From Steromphala cineraria (lineage: Eukaryota; Mollusca; Gastropoda; Trochida; Trochidae), in assembly GCA_916613615.1 (NCBI GenBank), contig OU744735.1, positions 56,417,582 through 56,481,581 on the forward strand: a stretch of DNA of 64,000 nt. Reading direction: 5' to 3'. This document shows, piece after piece, positions 44,675-57,900 of the stretch. The notes under the pieces were generated by a model. That model had not been told where the DNA came from, did not search any database, and saw nothing but the letters and a program-made list of their open reading frames with translations. A program made the position numbers and the translations under genes. Each line of letters opens with the position of its first letter. Position 1 is the first letter of the stretch.

Positions 44675-47600
44675 ATGTGTACTGGATGTTTATTCACAGG
44701 TTTTGCTCTTAACACTCTGCTATCAAATCATATTGTACCAAATCACGTTGGTCTACACGGTGTTTCTAGACTTGTGTGTGCAAAGACGTGTTCAAAGAGA
44801 CCATCATGCAAATCGTTCTTCTACACCCCGACCACCCAGAGCTGTCTCCTGTCTCACCGCTACCATAAGAATACTGCTGGTCTTGTTCCCTTAAAAGGAA
44901 CTAGATTCTACACAACACCTATAATACCAGGTGCGTAGATGCATTTTTCATCTAATATGTGTTCCAAAATTATTCTTTCACATTTTTGAAAATATTTTCC
45001 GAAAAAACGAAAAGGAATTTATTCCAAATATGGTAAATGTTTTCAATATGTTTACATAGGCAAGTTTGCCTGTTACCTTCAGCATGTGTTGATCGCGTCA
45101 TGATACAAGTTTTTAAATCCAAGGTATCGCACAACAAACAAATGACCTGGCCGTTTAATCCAATTCAAATAGATCGGAATGAGTTTACTGTAGTATTCAT
45201 TTAAAATACACTCAAAAGCATGTTGCTTTCTGTGATTACCAACAATGTTGATTCTCCTTACCATTGCTGCCCTAATAGGTAAACAACTACAAACAGAAGC
45301 TGTCAAATCAGACTCTTATATAAGATGACATGCTTTAGATCTTCTATAGAATTGACTTACTCGAATGGAGTAGTTTTTATATATTGCTGACAAAATGAGA
45401 AGAGTAGCTTTTGAGGCAATATCAAGAAACAAAACCAACTGTCAACTGTTACGATTTAGTCAAATGAATCATGTTTTCAGGCTGTATTTCTGAAAGGTAC
45501 AACTTTGTCCCAAAGCTCAACGTTTGTGTGTTGGACGAATCAAGAGCCACAATGACATGGTACGAAGCGGAGAGCTACTGTAAGAACAACCATGGAATGC
45601 TGATGAAGGCTCACAACTCTATCAGACACCAATATTTCCTAGAAATAGGCAAGAAGAATGGTGAGTGAAAATTTGGTACACTGCCGGTATAAAATCCCTC
45701 CTCTCATGATGCCAGGATATTCATGTCATGTCAGCACTTTCTTCCAGTAGAAAGGTCAGTCTGACTGACTTTATTCCCCTCTAAATTCAAAGCATTCTAT
45801 TTCTGGTTTATCGGCTTTTTATTTAAGTTCAAAGTAGTTTATACCAGCAAGTTGTACAAAGGATTAACCCTATACTGCTTATATACGCGATTCTACGCTT
45901 CTGCCCTTTACTGCTTTTCTGCGCGATTCTACGCTTCTGCCCTTTTCTGCTTTTCCACGCGATTCTACTTGCTTCTGCCCTTTACTGCTTTTCTACGCGA
46001 TTCTACGCCTTTTCTAACCATCGGAAAAGATGCAATATTTCAAAGTTATCCTGCTGAAATATTCTCAAATTGAGTTTGAAATTTAAACTTCAGGGTATGT
46101 TTTGTTATTCCTGTCCATATTCAATATCAAACAACAATTTTAAAATAATGAAAATCTTGAGATAAAAATCTTGTCGGCAAAATGGGTGATCACCGGAAAA
46201 CAAAGTTTTAGGTCATTCCAGCCAAGCGATCGCTCACTGACGAGTGGTCACGTTGCCCCTGAAATTTTATTTCGTCCAGGTTAGGAAATTTACATTTCCC
46301 GTTAAGGAGTATTTTGATTAGGTGACCTTTTCTAAATAAATTTGTAGTTATTTTGGCCAATAACATACGTGACAGTAATATTGTTACCGGTGTGAGTGAC
46401 CCGGAAGTGGACCCGGTTTGTTTACATCGAAAACGAGAATCATGTCGTCGCCGTCAACAGGACAATGATTGAATCAAATCGACACTAGCCATCAGACATA
46501 ACACTTCAGTTGGTGACAGTGAGTATCAACCTTTCTGTAAAATATTTTATTGTCACTGTTATACAGTCGAATGAAGGGAAGTTAATTTATCCCTGTAAAA
46601 ATATCAACACATTTTGAGTCATTCGAGTCATGCATGCATTTGATCTGTCTTCAATCAACCAAATGCGTCAGTTTTAGTCGATGAATCGTAATCACGTATT
46701 AAATGTGAGTTGACAGAATATAATGATTCTTATCAGACAAATGACTCTAGATTTTATTCACCTGTCATTCATTTTTGTGAAAGAATTATAACTGATTCAT
46801 TGCAACAAGTTATGTAATGATATAACATTATTTTATTAATATCTAAGGAGATCATTTAAATGTGTTATTGTTCGCTGATGATCATTGCCCTTATAAATGT
46901 TTGAGGTTTGAATTTTCAGAATATCAAAATCAAATTATTTTATTGAACATATTTATTGTTATGTTGGAAAGTGAGACAAAAAGTGAGCATGCAAACTGGT
47001 ACTTCCTCAAAAATCTACAAATTACTGATTACCCCCAAAAAAAACATTAATGAAAGAGAACTAAAAAAGTTTTCTTTAAAAAAAAAGCAAAACGTGCATG
47101 TTTTTAAAGTGAAAGATTGTTGTGATAAAATATTCCTTTCATGAAACTCTTTTTCAATATTATCAAATTTGTGAATATATTGCAAGAGCTTTAAAATATC
47201 ATACTAGTATGTATATTTATATTGTGTATGAATTTATATTGAAATCTTATATTTTTTGCAGTGAATAAATTTCCAGAGGAAGGATCAACCAAACTGCCTT
47301 GGCTGCAATTTGATTGTTCAAGCTAAACAAAGGTGAACTTTGTGCTTGTTCCATTCTGTTGCTATATTAAGTTTCTTTTCTGTCTGTAATTCACAAACAT
47401 ATATATGTATTTATATTGCTGTGACAATGCTGTCATTGTGATTTTATTAGCTGAATTTAACTAGGGATAAGAATATGATAGATACCACAAAAATGCTTAC
47501 AAATACTTGCAATATTTCCTAAGAGATGATATACAATAACTCACTCTAATATTGCAAACTGTTTGATGCATGGAGGGCCAACTGTCCAATTTTAAGAAAG

Positions 47601-50326
47601 CAATGATTTGATGAGAAAAACAGAAATTTCACAGTTGCTTTAGAGAAATGTCATAGAACAAAGTTACCAAGTATCTTTCATAATTTGATTGGAATAACAT
47701 TTTTCCTGTAAGTATTATGGATGCATAAATTTGTTGTAGAATTATGGAATAAATCCAACAAAACTCTTTATCATGATAATAGATATAAGTAAAGTTATAA
47801 AATGTGTTCTCACCAAACAGTTATGAAAACTGCTACAGTCATTTGCTGACAAAACAATTGTTGTATCACAATATGCATGCCATACTATGACCTGTGAAAA
47901 TACTTGAAATTGATTTGAGATTTCACTGTTTATTTTGATACAATTTGGATTTAATTGAATCATTCAGTACAAAGCCTAATGTTTCAATATATCAGTCAAA
48001 TGGAATTTGCATGTATATTAAATCTGATTATTATTCATTATTTGTGTTGAGCAGTCAATATGATTTATTTATACTTTCTACTGCAGGAACTATTCAGAGT
48101 GGAAGCTTATCCAGGATGGGGAGTTAGTGACCACTGCTGGAGATTGGAACAGTCTGTGATATTCCACATGCAGTCCAGTGCTGAGTTATCTAACTCAGAA
48201 GATTTATGGAGTCAACTTAGGAAGAAAAAACACAGAAAAAACCCTGAATACACCTGTGTGATTCAAATATAATGTGAACAATATGGAGCCAAATATTTGA
48301 CACAATCTAACAACAATTTTAGGTTTTATTAATATTTGTGATTTAGTTATGTAAATGCAGATTCAGTTCAAGTCAGTTGATAATTCATAGTTATGACTTT
48401 TAGGAATTTGCAAGATTATGAGTCATTAATAATATCCAGTATACTTTTTCATGTAGTGTCAAATAGGTATAAATATCCTGATGGCATGGATGGTGAAAGA
48501 TTTGTTTACCAGTGCACTGGATTAAATTGAAAAGTTTATATTCCATGTCTATGATGACTAATGTTATGATCCGATTTTTATTATACAGCCAAACAGTAAA
48601 ACAAATATAATTCAACGATTTGACCAAGATAACCATATCTAAATTTAAAGAAACTTAATCAGCAAAACAAGAAAGGAACTTGAAAATGTTTTTGTAATTG
48701 TAAGATTCAATATTTTAAAAGGCAAAATTTTGTTATTTGAAAGTAAATGTGTTGATCGGGCCTTATTTGTATTACTAATGTAAACAAATAATATAGGTAA
48801 GGTCTGTAATAGAATCTGCCAATAACACAAATACCAGTACATTTACCATCACAAGCCAGTAAAGGGATTTTGTTTCATTGGATCTAGTAAAGTTCATATT
48901 TTTGTTATTTGTTAACATATAAAAAAGGAAATCAGGTTCAATTCTCGTTGACTTTCATTTCTTTTATGACATGAAAGAGGTCTACAAATTTCATTGCTAA
49001 GGGAGATAATCCTGGACAATTTTCAATTTTGAGATAGAATTGTCAAATAAAGACAAGTTGTTGAATGATTTTTACTAAACTGGAGTTTGTAAGTGTGTTT
49101 CAATTTGACTTGAAAGATATCTTGATCATCAAGTGTCATAGATATCATGATTTTTTACTAATAATGAAAAAAATGAAACTCTGGTTATTTTCATCTTCAA
49201 AAACATGATATTTAACACACTCATTACCCATACATTACCCACACTGTCTAGAATGTACATTACCATGATCGCGGTAGACTTTTGAATTTGGTGAAATTGA
49301 TGATTTAGAATTGTATATAATGTAAAAGTGCATAACATTATTGTTATGTAATCTTTCATATTGTAATTCAATTTGAGAAAACTGAAGATCACCTTCTGAT
49401 TGAACTTGTTGATTTGAGTTGACCCGGATTATCTCCCCTGAATTATTGGTTAAACATCATATTAATCTTAATAAGTGTCATTTTCTTCAGGAATATATGT
49501 GGAATGTTGGTAACAGTATTGATAAAATTCATTAAAAAAATTAAATAAAATCATTATCAATATATTACCTATGGTTTATTCTTTTTTATGACTGATGTAT
49601 GTTTTTCCGTTTTGCGGTATTGTACCTTTTAATTAATTAATGATAATGAGCAATTTGAATATCAAAATTGCAAAAAATTACCTCTGAATCGACAAAGGGG
49701 TCATTCAAGGGCATGAACATTTCTTAAACATCTGAATTAATTGAATTTAATTTTTTTGATTTTTAAAAAAAATTGCGAGCAGTAAGGGGCAGTGCAGGTG
49801 CTTGTCAGGCAAGAAGGAAAGGGGTTGAGGCATGGCGATATTGCAAGCAGTAACAATGTCATTAGGCAACCAATTTGGTCATACTCGTTTAATCAGGTGA
49901 AAACTTATTAGTCCACCTTTAAGTAAGCAATAGTTTTCACTTTCCAACGTATTTATCATACACGATTGAATGATAATGGTAACTCTAAAGTCTTATAGAG
50001 TCTACGACCCCTTGATCGGAGGAACCCATGGAATACTTTTGATACCTAAAACAATTTCGTTTGAAGCTTTCTGTTTGTGAACTGAATTTACCTCATAAGT
50101 TATAGAGCATGTGCTTTCACAACACAGATGAAACTCTTCTATGAATCGGGTACGTGCCCCGATATATCGTTTATTGAATTATTCTTCCCAAAAAGTCACA
50201 CCCATTTTTAAAGGGGCAGTAGCACGTTTTTAGTGGGAATATGAGGTGATGTCAGGAAAATAAAAATTCATTGTTCTAATTGAAAGACAATGTATTGAAA
50301 GTATTTTTTCATATTTCTTACATAAA

Positions 50327-50359
<33 letters not shown>

Positions 50360-51197
50360 ATTCCTGTATTCATGGTACAATACACAGTAGCATATCAGGA
50401 TTACAACAACGTACAGGAAATTAACAAGAAAACTCATTCATTCACCACAGTCATACACTTGCATACCTATTTTGGCTGATTTCTTACATAAAATAATTTA
50501 AAGATGTTCACACAAAATGGCCGCCAATGGACTGTGAATTTTAATAATTTGTTCTCTGGATGATTGGCTTGTGTAATGAGATTTTTGACACTGTCAAAAT
50601 AATACATTTAGCATCAATTTACAATTACCAGTGAAACATTTCAATTATAAAATTATCAAAAAACGTGCTACTGCCCCTTTAAGACTAACTACACTCAAGG
50701 AAACCCCAATCACCTAACATGCAAGAGAGTAGTTACAAAATGTCTTCATAAGCCATCTATCTTAGTATATAAATTTTGAATCAGTAAACAAACTTTAAGA
50801 TGAAATGTCTTCACCTAGGCGATATGCAGGTTTCAAAGATGGGTGATAAGTAGAATCCCACCCTCGTGTCTTCCCATATTAAATAAATCAACGTTCGTTG
50901 ATAAAAATAAAATAACCTCGGCAAGCCTCGGAATTTCGTTACTAGTTTCATCTTCTCACTTTTTCAGATTACAAGAATATGTACGTCGGTGGGAAGAAAA
51001 CTGGAATATTGTGGCAATGGGTGGACGGGTATACCATAAAGAATGACCACTGGAGGGCGGGGGGTCAAGACTTTTTTCCTGCCTCGATGGTGAACACCCG
51101 TCTCCAGTACTGTTTCTGTGAGGGTGCTTACGCATGGGATGATGCGAGGGGATACACAAGATCCGGTTTTCTCTGTGAATCTCATGTGAAGGTGTAA
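44675..51197 (+). CDS. Secreted PAN + C-type lectin protein, gene A (3 exons)
   Basis: Exons 44675-44930, 45481-45660 and 50968-51197 join in phase 1 each time and give 221 residues. Exon 1 (1-85): hydrophobic start MCTGCLFTGFALNTLL, a weak signal peptide, then a PAN/Apple-type domain with Cys 35, 39, 45 and 57 and SFFY before the last. Exon 2: first CTLD half with GC, NVCVLD, WYEAESYC and HGMLMKAH. Exon 3: second half with LWQWVDG, LQYCFCEG, AYAWDDARG and GFLCES. The sugar-binding EPN/QPD motif is absent, WDD stands for WND, and the Cys normally following it is missing. Classic calcium-dependent sugar binding is therefore doubtful. Donors GTGCGT and GTGAGT and acceptors TTTTCAG fit. Intron 2 is 5.3 kb and holds a MITE and a possible other transcript. 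A role in recognition or adhesion outside the cell is inferred. Confidence 0.75.
45875..46012. repeat. Minisatellite of about 37 bp, four units
   Basis: CTTCTGCCCTTTACTGCTTT and CGCGATTCTACG alternate about four times inside intron 2 of gene A. Confidence 0.8.
46393..48290 (+). other. Possible spliced transcript inside intron 2 of gene A
   Basis: An ETS-type CCGGAAGTG (46401) lies before a candidate first exon ending at 46518 (GTGAGT donor). Further candidate exons are 47262-47332 (TTTTTTGCAG acceptor) and from 48087 (TTTCTACTGCAG acceptor). Joining the last two leaves one frame open (QRKDQPNCLGCNLIVQAKQ, then NYSEWKLIQDGE...) to a TGA. No family recognised. It could be a non-coding RNA or a repeat. 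Confidence 0.25.
48291..50207. other. AT-rich intron sequence
   Basis: I see no exon or clear repeat in this part of intron 2. Confidence 0.4.
50208..50682. mobile_element. TTAA-flanked MITE carrying a nested insertion
   Basis: Termini TTAAAGGGGCAGTAGCACG and CGTGCTACTGCCCCTTTAA. Without the insert it would be about 309 bp. Confidence 0.9.
50327..50478 (-). mobile_element. Short retrocopy with poly-A tail and 14-bp target duplication
   Basis: ATTTCTTACATAAA occurs at 50313-50326 and again at 50479-50492. Read on the minus strand, the 152-bp insert ends in AATAAA a few bases before a 26-base A tail. This is a 5'-truncated copy of some polyadenylated RNA or of a LINE/SINE 3' end. Confidence 0.85.
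50851..50947. mobile_element. Fold-back element, one arm mostly lost
   Basis: AGAATCCCACCCTCGTGTCTTC and the apex CCTCGGCAAGCCTCGG remain. It ends only about 20 bp before exon 3 of gene A. Confidence 0.65.
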
Positions 51198-51202
51198 ATG
51201 AA

Positions 51203-51392
51203 CGTGTTTTGTCAAAGAGGTTACAAAGACTTTGTATAGTCGTGCCTTGTCAAAAAGGTTACAAAGACCTCGTATGGACGTGCCTTGTCAAAGAGGTTAC
51301 ACAGACCTTGTACGGACGTGTCTTGTCAAAGAGGTTACAAAGACCTTGTATGGACGTGTCTTGTCAAAGAGGTTCCAAAGACCTTGGTTCAT
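51203..51392. repeat. 38-bp minisatellite in the 3' region of gene A
   Basis: Five units of the CGTGCCTTGTCAAAGAGG type begin at 51203, 51241, 51279, 51317 and 51355, starting 6 bp after the stop codon. Confidence 0.95.
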
Positions 51393-51869
51393 AGGTTATT
51401 CTAACACCATTCTAATGCTAATTCTTAGCGATGATGTCCCTATGAATATTTTTGAATTTCATGTTATTTTATCTTCTTATGTATAACATATTTGTCAACT
51501 TCATTGAAACAAATGTAAATTCTATTGGACTCTTCGTTGTAGCAAGCGTTATAAAAGTTGTAGTTGCTTTGTTTTACACATGGATATGTGCATGCCAGTC
51601 AGATTTGTTAACTTTTCGGCAGAAAAAAGTATGCCGGGTTCAAATTATATTCTTTGAAAAAGAGATAAAATGAGAGTTTTTAGATATTACATATTTTATC
51701 ATAGTTTAATCAGTTTTTTAGCCTTCAGTTCTTTCAAGGAATGGTGGTGTGGAGGCAAGGCTGTTGGTGTTATCAGTGCTTGCGGTATTGTCAACTTTGA
51801 GAATGAGTTTTCGAAGAGAAAGAAATTGAAAGAATTGACATATAAGGAGAATATTTATCTCATAGGACA

Positions 51870-52215
51870 TACGGTATCTGATACATGATCCTCATTATCT
51901 TATAAATGAATTATATTGCTATGGTAACATGGTTACCATAGCATCTTGTACAAAACATTCGCTAAATAACCTTCAACAATAATGTCATAGCCAGCTGTCA
52001 CGTTGTTTACCATATTGTCACGTTTCACTTTCTGAGTAACCATATATATAAATGCAGATATACCAATACTATTTGTTGACGTTTATTTCATTCGTAGGAT
52101 GGCTCATGTGTAATTTGCATTTTTATTTCTATACATCTGTCATTCATCGTATCCGTAAGATTGAGAGATCGTCTAAATTTTTTTAAGAAAAGAGTGTTTA
52201 CAATCTATGTACATT
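51870..52215. repeat. Right copy of the direct repeat flanking gene A
   Basis: Partner of 43850-44215. Confidence 0.6.
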
Positions 52216-52438
52216 AGTATCAAGGTTATGGTGTAATTTTGCTGTGTCTTCTATACGTTCATCGTCATCATCAGAGTACAGAAATTAGCATACCTATCAA
52301 CTGTCAAGTGTAAACAGCAGTAGTCAGCATTTGTTGTAAGATCGTTTTGTATTTCTAAATTCACTGACTGTTGATGACTATTCCAAACAATTATCATTTT
52401 GCGTACCGTGGATTAATCGTGGCCGTAATTGTATGACT

Positions 52439-52803
52439 TTAAAGGGGCAGTAGCACGTTTTTTGATAATTTTATGTTTTAATGTTTTTCACTGATAATTG
52501 TTAGTTAATGCTAAATGTATTATTTTGACAGAGTCAAAAATCTCATTACACAAGCCAATCATCCATAGTCAGAAGACAAAGTATGAAAATTAACCTAAAA
52601 TCCATTGACAGCCATTTTATGTGAACACCTTTAATTCATTTTGTGTAAGAAAAAGAAATCGAATAGCTAAACTTTACGATATATATTTGAAATATTACTG
52701 CTCCATTCAGTTTAAATACATTGTCTTTCAATTGGAAACATTTATTTTCATTTTCTTGACATCACCTTATATTCCCCCTAAAAACGTGCTACTGCCCCTT
52801 TAA
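52439..52803. mobile_element. TTAA-flanked MITE
   Basis: 365 bp of the GGGGCAGTAGCACG family with perfect outer termini. Confidence 0.9.
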
Positions 52804-52925
52804 TGACGTCACGGGAACCAACGCTACAACAATCGTTGCTAGGCAAAAGTGATATGTGCACTAGTGCTCATATTGAAAATATGTCACTACTTTCAACCAT
52901 ATGGGTAATGATTAGCATAACCATA

Positions 52926-52984
52926 CAATTATCAGTGAAAATGTAAAATAGGAAATGTTCAAAAACGTGCTACTTCCCATTTAA
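52926..52984. mobile_element. MITE right-end fragment
   Basis: ATTATCAGTGAAAATG to ACGTGCTACTTCCCATTTAA matches only the right end of the family and shares its TTAA with the next full copy. Confidence 0.75.
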
Positions 52985-53344
52985 AGGGGCAGTAGCACGT
53001 TTTTAGGGGGAATATAAGGTGATGTCAGGAAAATGAAAATTAACGGTTCCAATTGAATGAAAATGTATTTAAACTAAATGAAGCAGCACTGAATTAAATA
53101 TATAACGTAAAGTTTAGCCATGCGATTCCTTTTTCTTACACAAAATGAATTAAAGGTGTTCACAAAAAATGGCCGCCAATGGATTTCATGTGAATCTCCA
53201 TACTTTGTCCTCTGACTATGGATGATTGGCTTGTGTAATGTGATTTTTGACACTGTCAAATTAACACATTTAGCATTACCTTACAATTATCAGTGAAATA
53301 TTTAAAATATAAAATTATCAAAAAACGTGCTACTGCCCCTTTAA
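52981..53344. mobile_element. TTAA-flanked MITE, opposite orientation
   Basis: 364 bp, reading as the reverse complement of the 52439 copy; perfect termini. Confidence 0.9.
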
Positions 53345-53586
53345 GGTCGGTATCTATCCATTTGTTAGGTTATTTCATCCCTTATGCGGCAGCATTTGTT
53401 GCAGTTGACGTATTTAGTAAGTGGCCTGAAGTTTCCATAACGACTACATTGGGTAAGACTATTGAAATTCTGAGGGTAATGTTCTGCAAGTATGGGTTGC
53501 CTCAGCAACTTGTTGGAACGTATTCTGAATATAAAAATATACTTTCTAAACTCTTAGATTATGATTCTGTCCTATCACACGACTAA
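53345..53586 (+). mobile_element. Gypsy-type integrase fragment
   Basis: The frame reads FVAVDVFSKWPEVSI, then KTIEILRVMFCKYGLPQQLV. This corresponds to the start of the retroelement integrase core (first catalytic Asp in VDxxSKWPE, then the region leading to the second). It is cut off soon after and has no LTRs or reverse transcriptase nearby, so it is a dead fragment joined directly to a MITE end. Confidence 0.75.
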
Positions 53587-54954
53587 TTTTGATACAAATA
53601 TGTTATTACAAATATTACATAGTTTTAGTCATCTATTTGAAAGACACACAATACCTTTATACTTTTGTCGTTTAAGTAATGAAATACAGGTATAGGATCT
53701 TCATTCCATGTAAATCGATTCGTATGTTTGGCTTTACAGTATAGCTTGTCAGCAATGAACTCCCTGGATGAAATACAACACAGACGAATATTAAAGGTTA
53801 ATACTAACGCACAACTACTCTTGGGTATCGTTGCTCGGTTAGGAAAAGCTCAAAAAATTATAATGAAATAACTCTAAACAAAACATTTTCCCATAAGATT
53901 GAAGCCGCTGCAAATGGTGGGGAAAGAATTCCTGTAACCGTTAATCAATAAGCGTATGAAACGGAAAACTGCATTTGGTAACTTTTTCAAATGTTATTAG
54001 TCCATCTTACGAAATAGCATGATCATATCATCTCAAAGCAACTTGACATATCATTACCTATACCCTTAACTACTTTCAGAAGTTATTGTTGAAATATGTT
54101 TTATTCTAACTCTAAGTTCCTGTAGGGGACCAACAGAATATCAACATTCCAGATGTCGGGTAGAACCCGTATAACTTAAAGCCCAGTTGTCATACTTGCA
54201 TGTGGTTCATGATGAAATTAGGCTATCAATACATCACTCGGTAGAAAAATATTTCGTTAAAAGTTTGATATCATATTTGTTGTTTTAATCAACAATAAAA
54301 TTCTTTATTCGACGTCCAAAATACAGTACCCCTTTCAAAAGTGTAATAGCTTTAAACAAACCCGCTTTCGATGACATCATCGATCATTATGTGTGTTGGT
54401 GTGTAGGGTATCACCTTGGGTTGCAACTAGTGCCTGTTTGGGGGAAAAGAAAATTAAATCTAGTCATTCACGACATAGACAGCTTTCAATCATCACTTCT
54501 ACAATTGATGCGACGTCATTGATATTGCTATGTGGCGACGTTGCAAGAGACCTCTCGAGTCACGAAATTTTAGACGCAAATCTCAACATTTTAGACAACA
54601 TAGGCTTAGAATAAACAAACAAATTTGTTGTCAATATGATATCACTTATCTCTTATCTCGTTATGCGATAAAGCCTATGTTTTCACTCTTGACTCATTCA
54701 TGAACTGACATTACCCGCCACTCGATGAAAGTTAAGTGATACCAGACTTTCAACAAAATATATCCTCTATGTAGTCAGTGGCGGATCTATAAAGGGTTTC
54801 AACACTTAACCCTCTCCACCCCATTATAGAATAAGAATTGCAAGTTAAACTAGTCGACCTAGAAGCGTGTTCCAACACCTCTCCTAGCCCCGCCCCTTTC
54901 ACAACTTCTGAATCCACACTTGTACTCTTGGCGATCTTCTTGAACTTACGACAT
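53587..54954. other. Spacer downstream of gene B
   Basis: No gene recognised. Immediately after the stop of gene B (54955) a short relic of the CTLD 3' flank (about 54890-54954) matches 21540-21615. Confidence 0.4.
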
Positions 54955-57900
54955 TCAAAGAGCTTCACATAGGAAGCCATGCTCGCCACGCCCACTAAAA
55001 TCGTCCCACGTGTAGGCTCCGTCACACCAGCAGTACTGCAGATAGGTATTATACATGGCTGCAAACAGGTTGGTATCCTGTCCACTTGATCTCCATTGGT
55101 AAATCGTTACAGGTGTTCGATCAATCCATTGCCATTTATAAAGAACTTTAATTGCGCCTATGTGCAGGTCGGGGTATCCTGCGAAAGATGAGATATAGGT
55201 ATTATACATGGTTGCAAACACGTTGGATTCCTACCAACTTGATCTCAATTGGTAATTCGTTACAGGTGTTCGATAAACCCATTTTCATTTAGAAAGAACA
55301 TTATTCGCGCCTATTTGCAGGTCCGGGTATCCTGCGAAAGATTAGATGACAACATTCTCGATAATCAAATATAAACGTTTCGATTATTTTCTAACAAGAA
55401 TACATAGTTACAACAACCCCCGCCAAATTTGTTTTCATTACAGCTCAGAACATTAGCTTAAGTCCAAAATCACGGTACAAGAACTCGAACCGCTGTCAAA
55501 TACTTCTAAGCTTCTGATTTCCGAAGGAAATGATACCCCGAAGACACACAACAAATTTGGTTATTCTATCTGCAGAAGTTTCTGAGAAAACAAAGACATG
55601 AAAAACAATAACTTTGTTAAAATAATTAAAGGATTCTGATTCTCGAACTGCCTCAAGGCATTGATACCAAGAAGACACACAACACATTTGGTGACCCAAT
55701 CTACTTTCAGATAAAATTTGTCCCCGTTGAAGACACTGTCGAACAAAAACGAACAAGGGCAATAACTCCGTAAAATAATCTACGGTTCTGGTTTTCGACG
55801 TCCATCAAGGCATTTACAACACCGAAGACACACATCGTTACCCTATCTAAGTAGTTCCTGAGATCAGTTGTAGGCCTACCTTAAAGAGACACAGAGTATG
55901 TTGTTAGGATCACATATGTCAAATTTTGAAATCGATGTTATTACATCGGGAACCACTAACTGTTACTGAAAATAACAAGTTAAAGGCCAATCAGTACATT
56001 AGAGCGAAAATACGGCCATTCAAAGTCGGGGTTTTGATCGAAAACCGGACAATGTGGCTCGAGTGGCGCGCGCAAATTCGCCAAACGTAATTTTGAAACC
56101 TTGTCATAAGCTGACAGGAATATATATTCGATTCGATAGTGTTTATTAGGTATTGTTACTGATAGGTAGATTAATTGGATGCATAATTTCGAATATTAAA
56201 CGTATTTGAGATGTTTTTTTGATTTTTTCATAAAATCAAGCATTTTAGAGATATAGTGCATAAATGGATATATTTGCAAGTCCAGTGATGAGATATGAAC
56301 TTCAATCAGCATATTAGATATTTTGTAGCTTATCAAAACCAAATAAATATTTAGAAAGATACTCTGTGTCACTTTAAACTCGGAAGGTCGAGGCTTCTCG
56401 ACCGGCCATTTGAATGGCACAACAACTATTCTGCAGATATTTGCCGGACCGATCGCGGGTCAAGCAAAGGTATTATATATAAATGATAATAATATTGGAA
56501 AAGACCTACTGTGAGGGGTAGGGTTGACAATCATCTGAATGTTCATTCTGGATTATCGAGAATGAAATTATATCTAAGGGAATAAGGGAAGCCTATTTTT
56601 TTCATATCGTAATGTTTAAAACTCATGGTTTAAATACACACGTAGGTTTTTTTCTGGAGACAAGTCGAGGTGCCGTTTTTTTCATGCTGGTAAAACATAT
56701 AAAAAGACTGCCGGAAATGCTAGAAATATGGCGACGCTTAACTCAAGCATTTTACTGTACTCCAAGATCGGTTACAAGTATCTTTAGTTTTTCTGGAATG
56801 TCAGTATTGATACATATAATACTCTTTTTCAACTTGCCTTTTCTCTTCTGTTTGGTATGTATGTCAGTTCATACAGATTATGAACTGTTTCCGTTTTTGA
56901 GCAGTTTGAACATCAATTGTTAATTAAGTACTACCGGAAATGCTAAAAAAAATGCTTTTTGGAGTTTATTTTAACTTGACTGAAAATCAAACGGAATTGT
57001 GGTAATATCTCCTAATGACTTCATGTCGAGAAACTGATTGTAGAAGGGTTTTACTGGAGAAAAGATATGTGTAGGAAAACTTCCAAGGACAGAAATCTAA
57101 TGCAGTCTTTAGATATATTCAAATGAGGTCAACGACTATTTAAGTTTATGCTACTAAAGACACATGCAAAATAATCGAAACTGAATTGTGTATCTTTCTG
57201 AGAGCGCTGTCTATATAGTAAAAAAAATATCTTTAAAAAATATGATTTTCACCCAACACAAACAACCCTTCATTGAAGGTCTCCCCTAAAAATCTTATTC
57301 GGAGAAAAATTCTATATATTCGGATAAGACAGTTAATTTTCTTTGGAAATCAAAAACGTGTAAACAGATGTCTAGCTCAATTTCGATGTTGGTCTCGATC
57401 AAGATTTTTAAGATTAAGAACATAACCAACTGTGATGGATAAATGGAAACAGATTATTTGAGATAAGGCCTACCAATTATTCTCAGAAACTGTTACAGAT
57501 AGGATCATCAAATTTGCTGTGTGCCTTCAGGGCATCAATGCTTTGATGGAGTTCGAAAATCAGAACCGCTCAAATATTTTTTCCGGAGTTATTGCCCTTG
57601 TTACATTTTTTTGGGACTCTGTTCGAGGTGTCTTCAAAGGAGCCAATTATTCTCAGAAACTGTTACAGATAGGATCATCAAATTTGCTGTGTGCCTTCAG
57701 GGCATCAATGCTTTGATGGAGTTCGAAAATCAGAACCGCGCAAATATTTTTTCCGGAGTTATTGCCCTTGTTACGTTTTTTTGGGACTCTGTTTGAGGTG
57801 TCTTCAAAGGAGCCAATTATTCTCAGAAACTGTTACAGATAGGATCATCAAATTTGATGTGTGCCTTCAGGGTATCAATACCTTGATGGAGTTCGAAAAT

